Of a DNA stretch of 14,315 nucleotides, positions 1 through 6,851 are shown piece by piece. This stretch comes from Bacteroidota bacterium (GTDB taxonomy: Bacteria; Bacteroidota; Bacteroidia; Flavobacteriales_F; PHOS-HE28), in the NCBI GenBank assembly GCA_023418095.1, contig JAEZDL010000128.1, forward strand, positions 1-14,315, read 5' to 3'. Both the position numbers and the translations under genes were made by a program. Position 1 is the first letter of the stretch; every line of letters starts with the position of its first letter. Under the pieces are notes generated by a model. It did no database searches. It was not told the origin of the DNA and was given only the letters and a program-made list of their open reading frames with translations.

Positions 1-1
1 G

Positions 2-667
2 ATGTTCCGCCAGGGAACATTCATCCAGATCGCGAATTTCCTTCAATTGCTCAATTACCGGCTCGCCTACTACCTGATCGAGACATTCCATGGGCTGGGC
101 GCGCTCGGCATCTACAGCGTGAGCAACCAGTTGGCGGAAAGCGCATGGCTCGGGCCGCGCAGCATTGGATCGGTGCTGTATGGCAAGGTGAGCAATACCG
201 CGGATGACGGAGAGAACCAGAGGCTCACGGTCACGGCATCGAAGATCTGCATAGCGCTGGCCGTGGCGGTGGTGGCGGTGATCGCACTTCTGCCCGATCG
301 CGTGTACCAGGTGATGTTCGGGGAAGAGATCACCGGCGTTACCGAACTGGTGCTGCTGCTTTCGCCGGGGATCGTGGCGATGGCACTTTCACAGGGATTG
401 AGCCATTATTTCAGCGGCGTTGGGCGCAATCTTCATAACATGATCGGATCGGGGATCGGTGTGATCGTTACGGTCGCGGTCGGTCTTCCGTTGATCCAAA
501 ACTGGGGAGCTTCCGGCGCGGCGATCACAGCTTCAGCCGCATATTGCGCCAACGCGGTCTATCAATTCATCGTGTTCACCCGCACCGCCAGCGGATCGGC
601 CATGCAACTGTGGTTCTCCATCGAGGATCGCGATCGGATCATGCGTTTGTTGAAGAAGATCCGCTGA
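2..667 (+). CDS. Polysaccharide/lipopolysaccharide flippase (MATE/Wzx-like), C-terminal part, truncated by window edge
   Basis: The 221 visible residues are dominated by hydrophobic segments typical of the C-terminal half of the oligosaccharide flippase/MVF superfamily, which moves lipid-linked glycan units across the inner membrane. Clear membrane stretches are the segment around residues 80-98 (AVAVVAVIALLP), 118-132, and 148-165 (GIGVIVTVAVGLPL), with a final one near 175-195. A small-residue-rich GASGAAITASAAY stretch at about 169-181 is a common helix start in this family. The reading frame has an ATG at base 2, but full-length members have roughly 400-500 residues, so the real start almost certainly lies upstream of the window and this ATG is internal. 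The protein ends in a basic tail (LLKKIR). The neighbour bshB1 is convergent and ends only 5 bases away. It could also be called an O-antigen translocase; the glycan substrate cannot be told from this. Confidence 0.75.
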   Translation: MFRQGTFIQIANFLQLLNYRLAYYLIETFHGLGALGIYSVSNQLAESAWLGPRSIGSVLYGKVSNTADDGENQRLTVTASKICIALAVAVVAVIALLPDRVYQVMFGEEITGVTELVLLLSPGIVAMALSQGLSHYFSGVGRNLHNMIGSGIGVIVTVAVGLPLIQNWGASGAAITASAAYCANAVYQFIVFTRTASGSAMQLWFSIEDRDRIMRLLKKIR

Positions 668-672
668 TCGGT

Positions 673-1398
673 TCACCTCAACAGAAGCAGATCATCGATC
701 CCCAATGGCCGGGCACTTACGAAACCTTCGCCGTGCGTAGCACCGATCAGCCTGCCCATCTGTCGCGATCGGCCTTCAAGAAAAGGCATGAAATCGGGAT
801 TCGCGATCGGGCTGCTCGGCTCGCTGCTTTCGGGATCGAAGAACTGCGATCGGAAACAGCGCAAGGCTTCGAGCTTCTTGTCCCATTGATCCGTCACATC
901 CACGATAACATGTGGTTCCATCCATCGATCCTGCACACAATGCAGTACAAGCCCGGGCCGGTGGGCTTCCTGCTCGATCCCTTCGCTGTGCGTGATCACC
1001 TTCCGAAGTCCGCTGAGAAAACAGGCTTCAGCGACAAGTGAAGCCGCACGTCCATGATCGGGATGGCGATCGCCCAGTGCATTGGTGAGCACGATCCGCG
1101 GCCTGTGCGTACGGACCACTTCCACCACGTTCAACAAGCTCTCGCGATCGGATCGGAAAAACCCATCGTCCATGCCGAGCTGGTACCTGAACGCGGCACC
1201 CAGAACCTTCATTCCGGCCAAAGCCTCCGCCTTGCGGATCTCCGGTGTGCCGCGTGTGCCGAGTTCACCGGCGGTGAGTTCGATCAGTCCCACCGAACGG
1301 CCTTGGGCCACGTGCCGCAGCACCGTGCCTGCCATGGAGATCTCCACATCATCGGGATGCGCGGTGATGCAGAGCAGATCCACCTGTTGTTCCGCCAT
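673..1398 (-). CDS. bshB1: BshB1, N-acetylglucosaminyl-malate deacetylase of bacillithiol synthesis
   Basis: This 241-residue protein is a LmbE/PIG-L-type zinc deacetylase. Near the N terminus AHPDDVE (13-19) gives the zinc ligands His14 and Asp17 and the catalytic Asp16, and HPDHGRA (112-118) supplies the third ligand, His115. The GELGTRGT block (44-51) is characteristic of the BshB1 subgroup. The family removes acetyl from GlcNAc-malate to give GlcN-malate, the second step in making bacillithiol, a low-molecular-weight thiol used by many Bacillota and Bacteroidota in the cytosol. Length matches the family. It lies 40 bases downstream of the peroxidase gene on the same strand, so the two are probably cotranscribed; bshA and bshC are not in the window. 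A related deacetylase of another amino-sugar pathway is possible but less likely given the GELGTRGT block. Confidence 0.9.
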   Translation of the reverse strand: MAEQQVDLLCITAHPDDVEISMAGTVLRHVAQGRSVGLIELTAGELGTRGTPEIRKAEALAGMKVLGAAFRYQLGMDDGFFRSDRESLLNVVEVVRTHRPRIVLTNALGDRHPDHGRAASLVAEACFLSGLRKVITHSEGIEQEAHRPGLVLHCVQDRWMEPHVIVDVTDQWDKKLEALRCFRSQFFDPESSEPSSPIANPDFMPFLEGRSRQMGRLIGATHGEGFVSARPLGIDDLLLLR

Positions 1399-1438
1399 GG
1401 ATCGCTATCAGAAGTTGAAGTGAATGAAGGAAACACGA

Positions 1439-2035
1439 TCACTTCGCATCGCCTTCGACCCAGTTGATGATCTCTTCATCCAACGGCTCCACCTTGCTGG
1501 GCAGATGCTTCACCAGCCGGCCCTCCTCATCGATCAGGAACTTGTTGAAGTTCCATTCCACCCTGGCATCCATCACCCCGTTCTGTTCCTTGTTCGTCAG
1601 CCAGAAATAGACCGGGTGCACATCATCACCTTTGATCGAGACCTTCGCCATCATCGGGAAAGTGACGCCGTAGTTCTTCTGGCAGAAGGTGGCGATCTCC
1701 TCCTCCGATCCGGGTTCCTGCCCGCCGAAATCGTTGCTCGGGAACCCGATCACCACAAGCCCTTTCTCCTTGTAAGTCTCGTACAGTTCCTGCAACGGAG
1801 CGTACTGGCCGGTGTATCCGCATTCGCTCGCAGTGTTCACCACGATCACCTTCTTCCCTTTGTACCGGTCCATTTGAACGAGTTCGCCTTCGAGGGAAGT
1901 GGCACTTAATTCATGGAATGTCATGGCTGGAGGTTGTGGATGTTCGATCGGGAAAGTGACCGGACCGACACGGAACCGATCGAACTGCTGGCAGGCCAGC
2001 AGCATGGGGATGGAAAGAAGGAACAGGAACCGCAT
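1439..2035 (-). CDS. Glutathione peroxidase family protein, thioredoxin-type 2-Cys, with lipoprotein signal
   Basis: This 198-residue protein has the GPx fold signatures: SECGYTGQY with catalytic Cys72 (a TGC codon, not selenocysteine), GGQEPG with Gln106, and WNF with Trp161 and Asn162, which complete the catalytic tetrad. A second cysteine, Cys118 in TFCQKNYGVTFP, lies 46 residues after the first, the same spacing as the peroxidatic/resolving pair of yeast Gpx3. It therefore probably reduces hydroperoxides using thioredoxin, not glutathione. I chose the ATG at 2035 because it opens a lipoprotein-type signal (MRFLFLLSIPMLLAC, lipobox ending at Cys15), placing the enzyme on a membrane facing the periplasm. 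The open frame extends further to 2125, but that adds an unlikely basic leader. An internal Met38 (MTFHEL) would give a cytosolic form. Followed 40 bases on by bshB1, suggesting a shared thiol/oxidative-stress role. Confidence 0.88.
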   Translation of the reverse strand: MRFLFLLSIPMLLACQQFDRFRVGPVTFPIEHPQPPAMTFHELSATSLEGELVQMDRYKGKKVIVVNTASECGYTGQYAPLQELYETYKEKGLVVIGFPSNDFGGQEPGSEEEIATFCQKNYGVTFPMMAKVSIKGDDVHPVYFWLTNKEQNGVMDARVEWNFNKFLIDEEGRLVKHLPSKVEPLDEEIINWVEGDAK

Positions 2036-2041
2036 GATCTG

Positions 2042-2049
2042 CAAAGTAA
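2042..2049 (-). promoter_or_regulatory. Possible -7 promoter element for the peroxidase gene
   Basis: On the minus strand this reads TTACTTTG, one base off the Bacteroidota -7 consensus TAnnTTTG. It ends only 6 bases before the ATG at 2035, so a transcript starting from it would be almost leaderless. No -33 element is clear. Tentative. Confidence 0.3.
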
Positions 2050-2113
2050 CGGCAGGCGCGGCCAGAAGCCGATCGGGCGGGAAGGCAACCCTGGACCCGG
2101 AGCGCACGTAGAA

Positions 2114-2947
2114 ATGCCCATGCAAAGCGCGAGGTCTTTCCTATTGTCCATACTTGTGCCATCCGTAACGGCCGTTCTGGCGCAGCATACCGTGCGCATC
2201 AATGATGCCACCGGGGTGATCGCGCGAGGCAGCCTCGCCGGTACACCGCACGCCGTGGCCGGCATGAAAGCGGCAGGCATCGAGCCGGGAGTGATCGAAG
2301 CCGCCTGCAAGTTCAGCGATCCGGCTTCATGGTCGGCCGGCTGGCAGAGCGACAGTGCACGCGCAGCGAACCAGCACATACTGGTGAACGCGAAGGCCTA
2401 CGAGCTTTGCAACTATGCCGTGAACGATCAACCGCTCGCGGTCATCCACGTTCCGGCGATCGAGAATTTCCACATGCCCGATGGCATGCGTGGCACGCAG
2501 GACATGTACATGCTCGTAAAAGCGGACGCCATTGCGCACGTGCAGCAGGTTGAAGTGGCCAGGCCCAGCGAAGGGCCCAACTGGCGAACCATGCCGAAGG
2601 CCAGGATAACCGCACCCGCGCAGGTCTATTCCACCTACGACCTCGGCCGCGACAACGAAGCGATCGCGGTTTTGAGGGAACAGGGCATGAGCCAGGCCGA
2701 GATCGATGCGGTGATCTTCCGCAGCCATGAACGCAACTGGCCCGATGGCATCTCTGACCTTGGGGAACGCGTCCCGAAGCACGAACAGTTCAAGAAATTC
2801 CAAGCGCACGTTGCCGCGCGTTGGGGCGATAAAGTGCTGCTGGTGATACCCGCGGAACTGAACCGGAAACTTCCGCCAAGCCTGCGGCCTTACATGGACA
2901 TCTACATGGTGTACACCAGCCCGGCCGTGGCAGTAATGAAAAAGTGA
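2114..2947 (+). CDS. Secreted protein of unknown function
   Basis: I do not recognise this 277-residue protein. The N terminus (basic MPMQSARS, then a hydrophobic core and VLAQ) looks like a Sec signal peptide cut after the Ala of VLA, near residue 23, so the product is probably periplasmic or exported. No lipobox cysteine, membrane helix or catalytic motif that I can name follows. The mature part is mixed alpha/beta in appearance with two cysteines (in AACKF and ELCNY) and a run of aromatic and Met residues near the C terminus (YMDIYMVYTSPAV). The ATG at 2114 was chosen because it begins the signal peptide; a second ATG at 2120 would give nearly the same protein. It is divergent from the peroxidase gene with a 78-base gap. 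Its stop codon coincides with the last bases of the opposing tRNA-Arg gene. Confidence 0.75.
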   Translation: MPMQSARSFLLSILVPSVTAVLAQHTVRINDATGVIARGSLAGTPHAVAGMKAAGIEPGVIEAACKFSDPASWSAGWQSDSARAANQHILVNAKAYELCNYAVNDQPLAVIHVPAIENFHMPDGMRGTQDMYMLVKADAIAHVQQVEVARPSEGPNWRTMPKARITAPAQVYSTYDLGRDNEAIAVLREQGMSQAEIDAVIFRSHERNWPDGISDLGERVPKHEQFKKFQAHVAARWGDKVLLVIPAELNRKLPPSLRPYMDIYMVYTSPAVAVMKK

Positions 2948-3018
2948 TCCCGACAGGATTCGAACCTGTGACCGTCTGCTTAGAAGGCAGATGCTCTATC
3001 CAACTGAGCTACGGGACC
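2945..3018 (-). tRNA. tRNA-Arg (anticodon TCT)
   Basis: Read on the minus strand, the 74 bases fold as a full cloverleaf. The acceptor arms are GGTCCCG and CGGGATC with one G-T wobble, the D arm is GCTC/GAGC, the anticodon stem is TCTGC/GCAGA around the loop CTTCTAA, the variable region is CGGTC, and the T arm is ACAGG/CCTGT around TTCGAAT. The loop gives anticodon TCT, which decodes AGA and AGG. The discriminator is A and the CCA end is not encoded. The 3' end, including the discriminator, coincides with the TGA stop codon of the convergent secreted-protein gene at 2945-2947. Confidence 0.97.
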
Positions 3019-3025
3019 GTGGCAG

Positions 3026-3033
3026 CGAATTTA
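3026..3033 (-). promoter_or_regulatory. Probable -7 promoter element for tRNA-Arg
   Basis: On the minus strand this reads TAAATTCG followed by C, a one-base variant of the Bacteroidota TAnnTTTG element. It ends 7 bases before the mature 5' end of the tRNA, the right distance for transcription to begin at or just before the tRNA. The same TAnnTTCG form occurs before other genes in the window. No clear -33 box. Confidence 0.5.
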
Positions 3034-3111
3034 CGGGCGGTGGAGCGAACTGAAGCCCGATCCATCGATCGTTCCTTCCCGAATGTGGCCGCAGCTTCGC
3101 CGCGCCGGTGC

Positions 3112-3119
3112 TATCCTTG
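3112..3119 (+). promoter_or_regulatory. Probable -7 promoter element for mnmE
   Basis: TATCCTTG, followed by C, differs by one base from TAnnTTTG. It ends 9 bases before the ATG at 3129, so the leader would be very short. Its location between the tRNA and mnmE, which point away from each other, fits a start of transcription. Confidence 0.4.
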
Positions 3120-3128
3120 CACCACGGC

Positions 3129-4481
3129 ATGTACGATCCCGATACCATCGCAGCCATCAGCTCACCGCCCGGCATAGGCGCCATCGCGCTGTTGCGCCTG
3201 ACCGGCCCGAAGGCCTTCGCCACCGCCGAAAGGCTCGCCCCCACCCTGCCGCTCGAGCCGCTCTTCCGCCACGCGTACTATGCACCGCTGATCGATATGG
3301 ACGGCCAGGTGGATGAAGGCATCATCACGCTCTTCAAAGGCCCCAATTCGTTCACCGGAGAAGATGTGGTGGAGATCGCCGTGCACGGTTCCACCTACAT
3401 CCAGCAACGGCTGTTGCTGGCGATGGCCGAAGCGGGTGCAAGGCTCGCCGAACCCGGCGAATTCACCAAACGCGCATTCCTCAACGGCCGGCTCGATCTA
3501 GCCCAGGCCGAAGCGGTGGCCGACCTGATCGCAAGCCAGAGCGCGGCACAGCACCGCCTGGCCCTGCAGCAACTGCGTGGCGGTTTCGGAAAGCACATCG
3601 AAGACCTTCGGCAGAAGCTGATCGACTTTTCCGCGCTTATCGAACTGGAACTCGATTTCTCTGAAGAGGATGTTGAATTCGCACAACGGATCGAATTGCT
3701 CGCGCTGCTCGATCGGTTGGTGGACATGTGTACAGAGCTGATCGATTCGTTCCGTTTTGGAAACGCGATAAAACAAGGCGTTCCTGTCGCGATCGTTGGC
3801 GCACCCAACAGCGGAAAAAGCACCTTGTTGAACGCCCTGTTGAACGAGGATCGGGCGATCGTGAGCGAGATCCCCGGCACAACACGGGATACGATCGAGG
3901 AGACCATCAACATAGGTGGGATCCTTTTCCGCTTCATCGATACCGCGGGGCTCCGCCGCACATCCGATCCGATCGAGAAACTGGGGATCGATCGCAGTTA
4001 CAAAAAGGCGGGTGAAGCGCAGATCGTGGTACTTCTCGCCGATGCCACCATCATGAGCGAGGGAGCGCTGCTCACCGAAGCGGATATGCTTCGGCAGCGG
4101 ATCGGTGCCGATCCCATGGTGATACCGGTGATGAACAAGGCCGACCTGCCAGGCAGCCGCCGATCGGGCCGCATCCTCTCCATAAGCGCACGTACCGGCG
4201 ATGGGCTGGAGGAACTTCGATCGCTGTTCACCGATCATGTGAACCGGATGCGCAGCGGCCCCGGAGATCTCGTGGTGACCAATACACGCCATGTGGATGC
4301 CCTGATGAAAGCGCGTTCCGCCTTGCTAGACGCGAAAAGATCCATCGGCGCGGGAGTGAGCGGTGAACTGCTTGCCATCGATCTGCGCCGTGCCCAACAC
4401 CACCTCGGCGAGATCACCGGACGCATCACTTCCGAGGATCTGCTGGGCAGCATTTTCGGAAGGTTCTGTATCGGGAAGTGA
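3129..4481 (+). CDS. mnmE: MnmE, tRNA wobble-uridine modification GTPase
   Basis: This 450-residue protein carries all MnmE (TrmE) landmarks. The N-terminal folate-binding domain (1-118) begins with the typical DTIAAISSPPGIGAI. A helical domain flanks an inserted G domain with G1 GAPNSGKST (224-232), the switch/K-loop GTTRDT (250-255), G3 DTAGLR (271-276) and G4 NKAD (336-339). The C terminus is FCIGK, with the conserved Cys447. With MnmG it forms the complex that adds the aminomethyl-type group to C5 of U34 in certain tRNAs, in the cytosol. The open frame begins at 3108, but the Met at 3129 (MYDPDTIAAI) aligns with the usual family start and sits just after a -7-like element. It is divergent from a tRNA-Arg(TCT) gene whose U34 is a plausible substrate class. 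MnmG is not in the window. Confidence 0.97.
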   Translation: MYDPDTIAAISSPPGIGAIALLRLTGPKAFATAERLAPTLPLEPLFRHAYYAPLIDMDGQVDEGIITLFKGPNSFTGEDVVEIAVHGSTYIQQRLLLAMAEAGARLAEPGEFTKRAFLNGRLDLAQAEAVADLIASQSAAQHRLALQQLRGGFGKHIEDLRQKLIDFSALIELELDFSEEDVEFAQRIELLALLDRLVDMCTELIDSFRFGNAIKQGVPVAIVGAPNSGKSTLLNALLNEDRAIVSEIPGTTRDTIEETINIGGILFRFIDTAGLRRTSDPIEKLGIDRSYKKAGEAQIVVLLADATIMSEGALLTEADMLRQRIGADPMVIPVMNKADLPGSRRSGRILSISARTGDGLEELRSLFTDHVNRMRSGPGDLVVTNTRHVDALMKARSALLDAKRSIGAGVSGELLAIDLRRAQHHLGEITGRITSEDLLGSIFGRFCIGK

Positions 4482-4541
4482 ACGCCGGAACCTGACGGAA
4501 TAAATTCCAGCGGAAACACCGATCCATTCGATCCGCTGCGC

Positions 4542-4550
4542 TAACTTTCG
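4542..4550 (+). promoter_or_regulatory. Possible -7 promoter element for the histidine kinase gene
   Basis: TAACTTTCG resembles the Bacteroidota element TAnnTTTG with one extra base before the G. It ends 18 bases before the TTG start at 4569 and contains the in-frame TAA that bounds the kinase frame upstream. It suggests a promoter separate from mnmE. Tentative. Confidence 0.35.
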
Positions 4551-4568
4551 TACAATTCCCCCACCCTT

Positions 4569-6032
4569 TTGCCCGTACAGCAGCGTCTGAGCGATGCCCA
4601 GCTTCGCTCCGTTTTCTCGAATGCACATGTAGGCATCCTGCTCACGGATGCGGATCGGAATTGGCTCGATGTGAACCAGGCGTTGTGCAACATGCTGGGC
4701 GTGGATCGTGAGCATCTGGTCGGTAGGCGGCATCCCGAGCTGATCCCTGCCGCGAACCGGAAACAATACGAACAGGCGCTCGCCGACGCTTCACAAAATG
4801 GCTCCTGGCGCGGCGAATTCCCGCTGCTGCGGCCCGATGGCACCACCGTGATGCTGGATCTGCACGCTTCGGTGCTCGAGCAGGGCAACGTGCTCATACT
4901 CGCCACCGATATCACCGAACGCAAACGCACCGAAGAGGAATTACGCATCGCGCAGGAAAGATTGAGGCTGGCCCTATCAGCCGGTGATGTGGCCACGTGG
5001 TTGTGGGATATTCCGAGCGATCGGATCTACGGCGACGCCAATCTGCGCGTTTTCTACAACATCACGGAGGAGCAGGCGAATGGCGGGACCGCGGACGTGT
5101 ACATGAATTCGATCCATCCCGAGGATCGTGAACGGGCAGCAGCCTTGATCAACGATGCGATCGTGAGCGGCGCACCAGGTTATGAAGGGGAACTTCGGCT
5201 GATCGGAAGCGACGGAAAGATGCGCTGGGTGCTCGGTCGCGGCGTGATCGAACGCAATGAGGCCGGCGAACCGGTGCGCATCCCCGGCGTACTGTTCAAC
5301 ATCACCGAACGGAAGAAGATCATTGATGAACTGCGTGAAGCCGATCGGCGCAAGGGCAGCTTCCTCGCCACACTGGCGCATGAACTGCGAAATCCGCTCG
5401 CCCCGCTAATGAACGGTTTGCACATCCTGGAACTCGCGGGCGATGACAGGCACATGATCGACCATACGCGTGAAATGATGTTGCGCCAGATGAAGCACCT
5501 GGTACGCATGGTGGATGATCTGATGGACGTGAACAGGATCAACCGCGGTATGATCGAACTGCGCAAACAGCCGATCGATCTGCGCACCACGGTCTCCATG
5601 GCGATCGAAACGGTATTGCCTCACATCAAGGCCAAACAGCAGGAACTGCTGATCGATGCGGCCGATGCACCGGTGATGGTGCTGGGCGATCCCACACGTC
5701 TTACGCAGATCATAAGCAACCTCGTGAGCAACGCCAACCGCTACACGGGCGAGCATGGCAGGATCGTGCTTTCACTTCAGGCAACGCCTTCCGAAGCGAT
5801 CCTGAAAGTGATCGACAATGGCATCGGTATCGATCCGCACAACATGCCTGCGGCCTTTGAACTATTCTCCCAACTCGGGCGCAACGGCGCAAGCAGCGTG
5901 GCCTCCGGACTGGGGATCGGGCTGAATATCGTGAAGCAGTTGGTGGAATTGCATGGCGGTGGGATCGAAGGCCAGAGTGAAGGAGAAGGCGCCGGATGCA
6001 TCTTCACGGTGCGATTGCCATTGATCGCATGA
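4569..6032 (+). CDS. Soluble PAS-PAS sensor histidine kinase
   Basis: This 487-residue protein has a first PAS domain (about 8-118, ending ATDITERKR), a second PAS/PAC domain (about 130-250, ending FNITERKK), a HisKA dimerisation domain with H-box FLATLAHELRNPLAP (phospho-acceptor His271), and a HATPase domain with N-box NLVSNANRYT (384-393), G1 DNGIGID (416-422) and G2 GLGIGLNIVKQL (447-458). No transmembrane segment or signal peptide is present, so it should sense a cytosolic cue through the PAS domains, then phosphorylate a response regulator not found nearby. No receiver domain is fused. The start is a TTG: the in-frame TAA at 4542 leaves no ATG or GTG upstream, and the first PAS starts within ten residues, so a later ATG would cut the domain. 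The stop overlaps the next gene (ATGA), pointing to translational coupling. Confidence 0.92.
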   Translation: MPVQQRLSDAQLRSVFSNAHVGILLTDADRNWLDVNQALCNMLGVDREHLVGRRHPELIPAANRKQYEQALADASQNGSWRGEFPLLRPDGTTVMLDLHASVLEQGNVLILATDITERKRTEEELRIAQERLRLALSAGDVATWLWDIPSDRIYGDANLRVFYNITEEQANGGTADVYMNSIHPEDRERAAALINDAIVSGAPGYEGELRLIGSDGKMRWVLGRGVIERNEAGEPVRIPGVLFNITERKKIIDELREADRRKGSFLATLAHELRNPLAPLMNGLHILELAGDDRHMIDHTREMMLRQMKHLVRMVDDLMDVNRINRGMIELRKQPIDLRTTVSMAIETVLPHIKAKQQELLIDAADAPVMVLGDPTRLTQIISNLVSNANRYTGEHGRIVLSLQATPSEAILKVIDNGIGIDPHNMPAAFELFSQLGRNGASSVASGLGIGLNIVKQLVELHGGGIEGQSEGEGAGCIFTVRLPLIA

Positions 6033-6436
6033 AGCGCGATGCGGTGCGATCGGTGGAGTTCATCCTCTTCGTGGGCGATCAGCAGCGAAGCCGCGATTTC
6101 TATACGCAACTGCTGCGAAGGGCGCCGGTGCTCGACGTGCCGGGCATGACCGAATTCCAGTTGACCGCGGAAGTGAAACTGGGCTTGATGCCTGCCCACG
6201 GTATCGCGAAGATCATTTCCGGTGCGCTGCCCCACCCGGAAAAAGGCACCGGTATCCCGCGCTGCGAACTTTACCTGCATGTGGATGATCTGGCCCTTGA
6301 ATGCACGAACGCGCTGCGCTGCGGGGCACTGCTCGTGAATGAAAAAGCCGATCGGGATTGGGGCGATACGGTCGCCTATTTCGCCGATCCGGATGGCCAT
6401 GTGATCGCCTTGGCGGAACGCACGGGGGAACGATAG
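6029..6436 (+). CDS. VOC superfamily (glyoxalase/bleomycin-resistance-like) protein
   Basis: This 135-residue protein looks like a single VOC unit pair (two beta-alpha-beta-beta-beta modules). The first module starts with VEFILFVGDQQRSRDFY, and the second has ELYLHVDDLALE and ends with the hallmark YFADPDGHVIALAE. The family binds a metal or small molecule in a beta-barrel cup and includes glyoxalases, dioxygenases and antibiotic-binding proteins; the exact substrate cannot be read from the sequence. The Glu of ALAE is in the usual position of the last metal ligand. I chose the ATG at 6029 because it overlaps the kinase stop by four bases (ATGA) and matches the domain start; the open frame reaches back to 5996 inside the kinase gene. 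Rhodanese follows 30 bases later on the same strand. Confidence 0.85.
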   Translation: MKRDAVRSVEFILFVGDQQRSRDFYTQLLRRAPVLDVPGMTEFQLTAEVKLGLMPAHGIAKIISGALPHPEKGTGIPRCELYLHVDDLALECTNALRCGALLVNEKADRDWGDTVAYFADPDGHVIALAERTGER

Positions 6437-6466
6437 CATATATTCACTTTTCGAAAGAACAGATCC

Positions 6467-6850
6467 ATGAACACACATCGATCGGCCACCGAAATGGTGA
6501 AAGAGGCCAGACAGAGCGTTGAGAACCTTTCACCCGAACAGGTGAAGAAGGAGATCGAAGGTGGCGCCACCCTGATCGACCTGCGCGAACCCGATGAACT
6601 CCGGCAGCACGGAAAGATCCCCGGATCGGTGAACGCGCCGCGCGGCATGCTTGAATTCTACGCCGATCCCGCGTTGCCATACCACCGCAAGGAATTCGAC
6701 CGCAACGGACGCATCATCCTGCATTGTGCATCGGGCGGGCGATCGGCGCTGGCCGCACGCACGTTGAAGGAAATGGGTTACGACAAGGTGGCCCATCTCG
6801 ATGGTGGCATCAATGCGTGGAAGTCCGCTGGAATGCCAACGGAACCGTGA
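6467..6850 (+). CDS. Single-domain rhodanese-like protein
   Basis: This 127-residue protein has a rhodanese domain (about 20-125): LIDLREPDE (36-44) forms the family's CH2A-type block, HCASGGRS (86-93) is the active-site loop with catalytic Cys87 and a six-residue loop of sulfurtransferase type, and HLDGGINAWKSAGMP (110-124) is the usual C-terminal signature. Such proteins carry sulfane sulfur as a persulfide on the Cys in the cytosol; no signal peptide is visible here. It starts 30 bases after the VOC gene and is probably part of the same transcript as the kinase, though an AT-rich stretch before it (around 6436-6455) could hold its own promoter. Its stop is separated by one base from the end of the convergent AlkB-like gene. 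Confidence 0.93.
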   Translation: MNTHRSATEMVKEARQSVENLSPEQVKKEIEGGATLIDLREPDELRQHGKIPGSVNAPRGMLEFYADPALPYHRKEFDRNGRIILHCASGGRSALAARTLKEMGYDKVAHLDGGINAWKSAGMPTEP

Positions 6851-6851
6851 T

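Noticed and set aside
544..1041. Open frame of 165 codons on the plus strand
   Set aside because: It overlaps the flippase end and runs antisense to bshB1, whose zinc motifs are clear. The composition is His/Arg-rich, as expected for a shadow frame.
1064..1075. Cyanobacterial HIP1 (GCGATCGC) and hence a cyanobacterial origin
   Set aside because: Exact GCGATCGC is present in only a few places, the dominant word is GATCGG/CGATCG, and promoters, bshB1 and small proteins point to Bacteroidota.
1810..1830. Selenocysteine in the peroxidase active site
   Set aside because: The active-site codon is TGC (Cys72), not TGA, and no recoding structure is needed.
3498..4292. Open frame of 264 codons on the minus strand
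   Set aside because: Antisense to mnmE; no domain features.
4508..4538. Inverted repeat CAGCGG/CCGCTG after mnmE as terminator
   Set aside because: The stem is only six pairs with a 19-base loop and no T-run follows, so it is not convincing.
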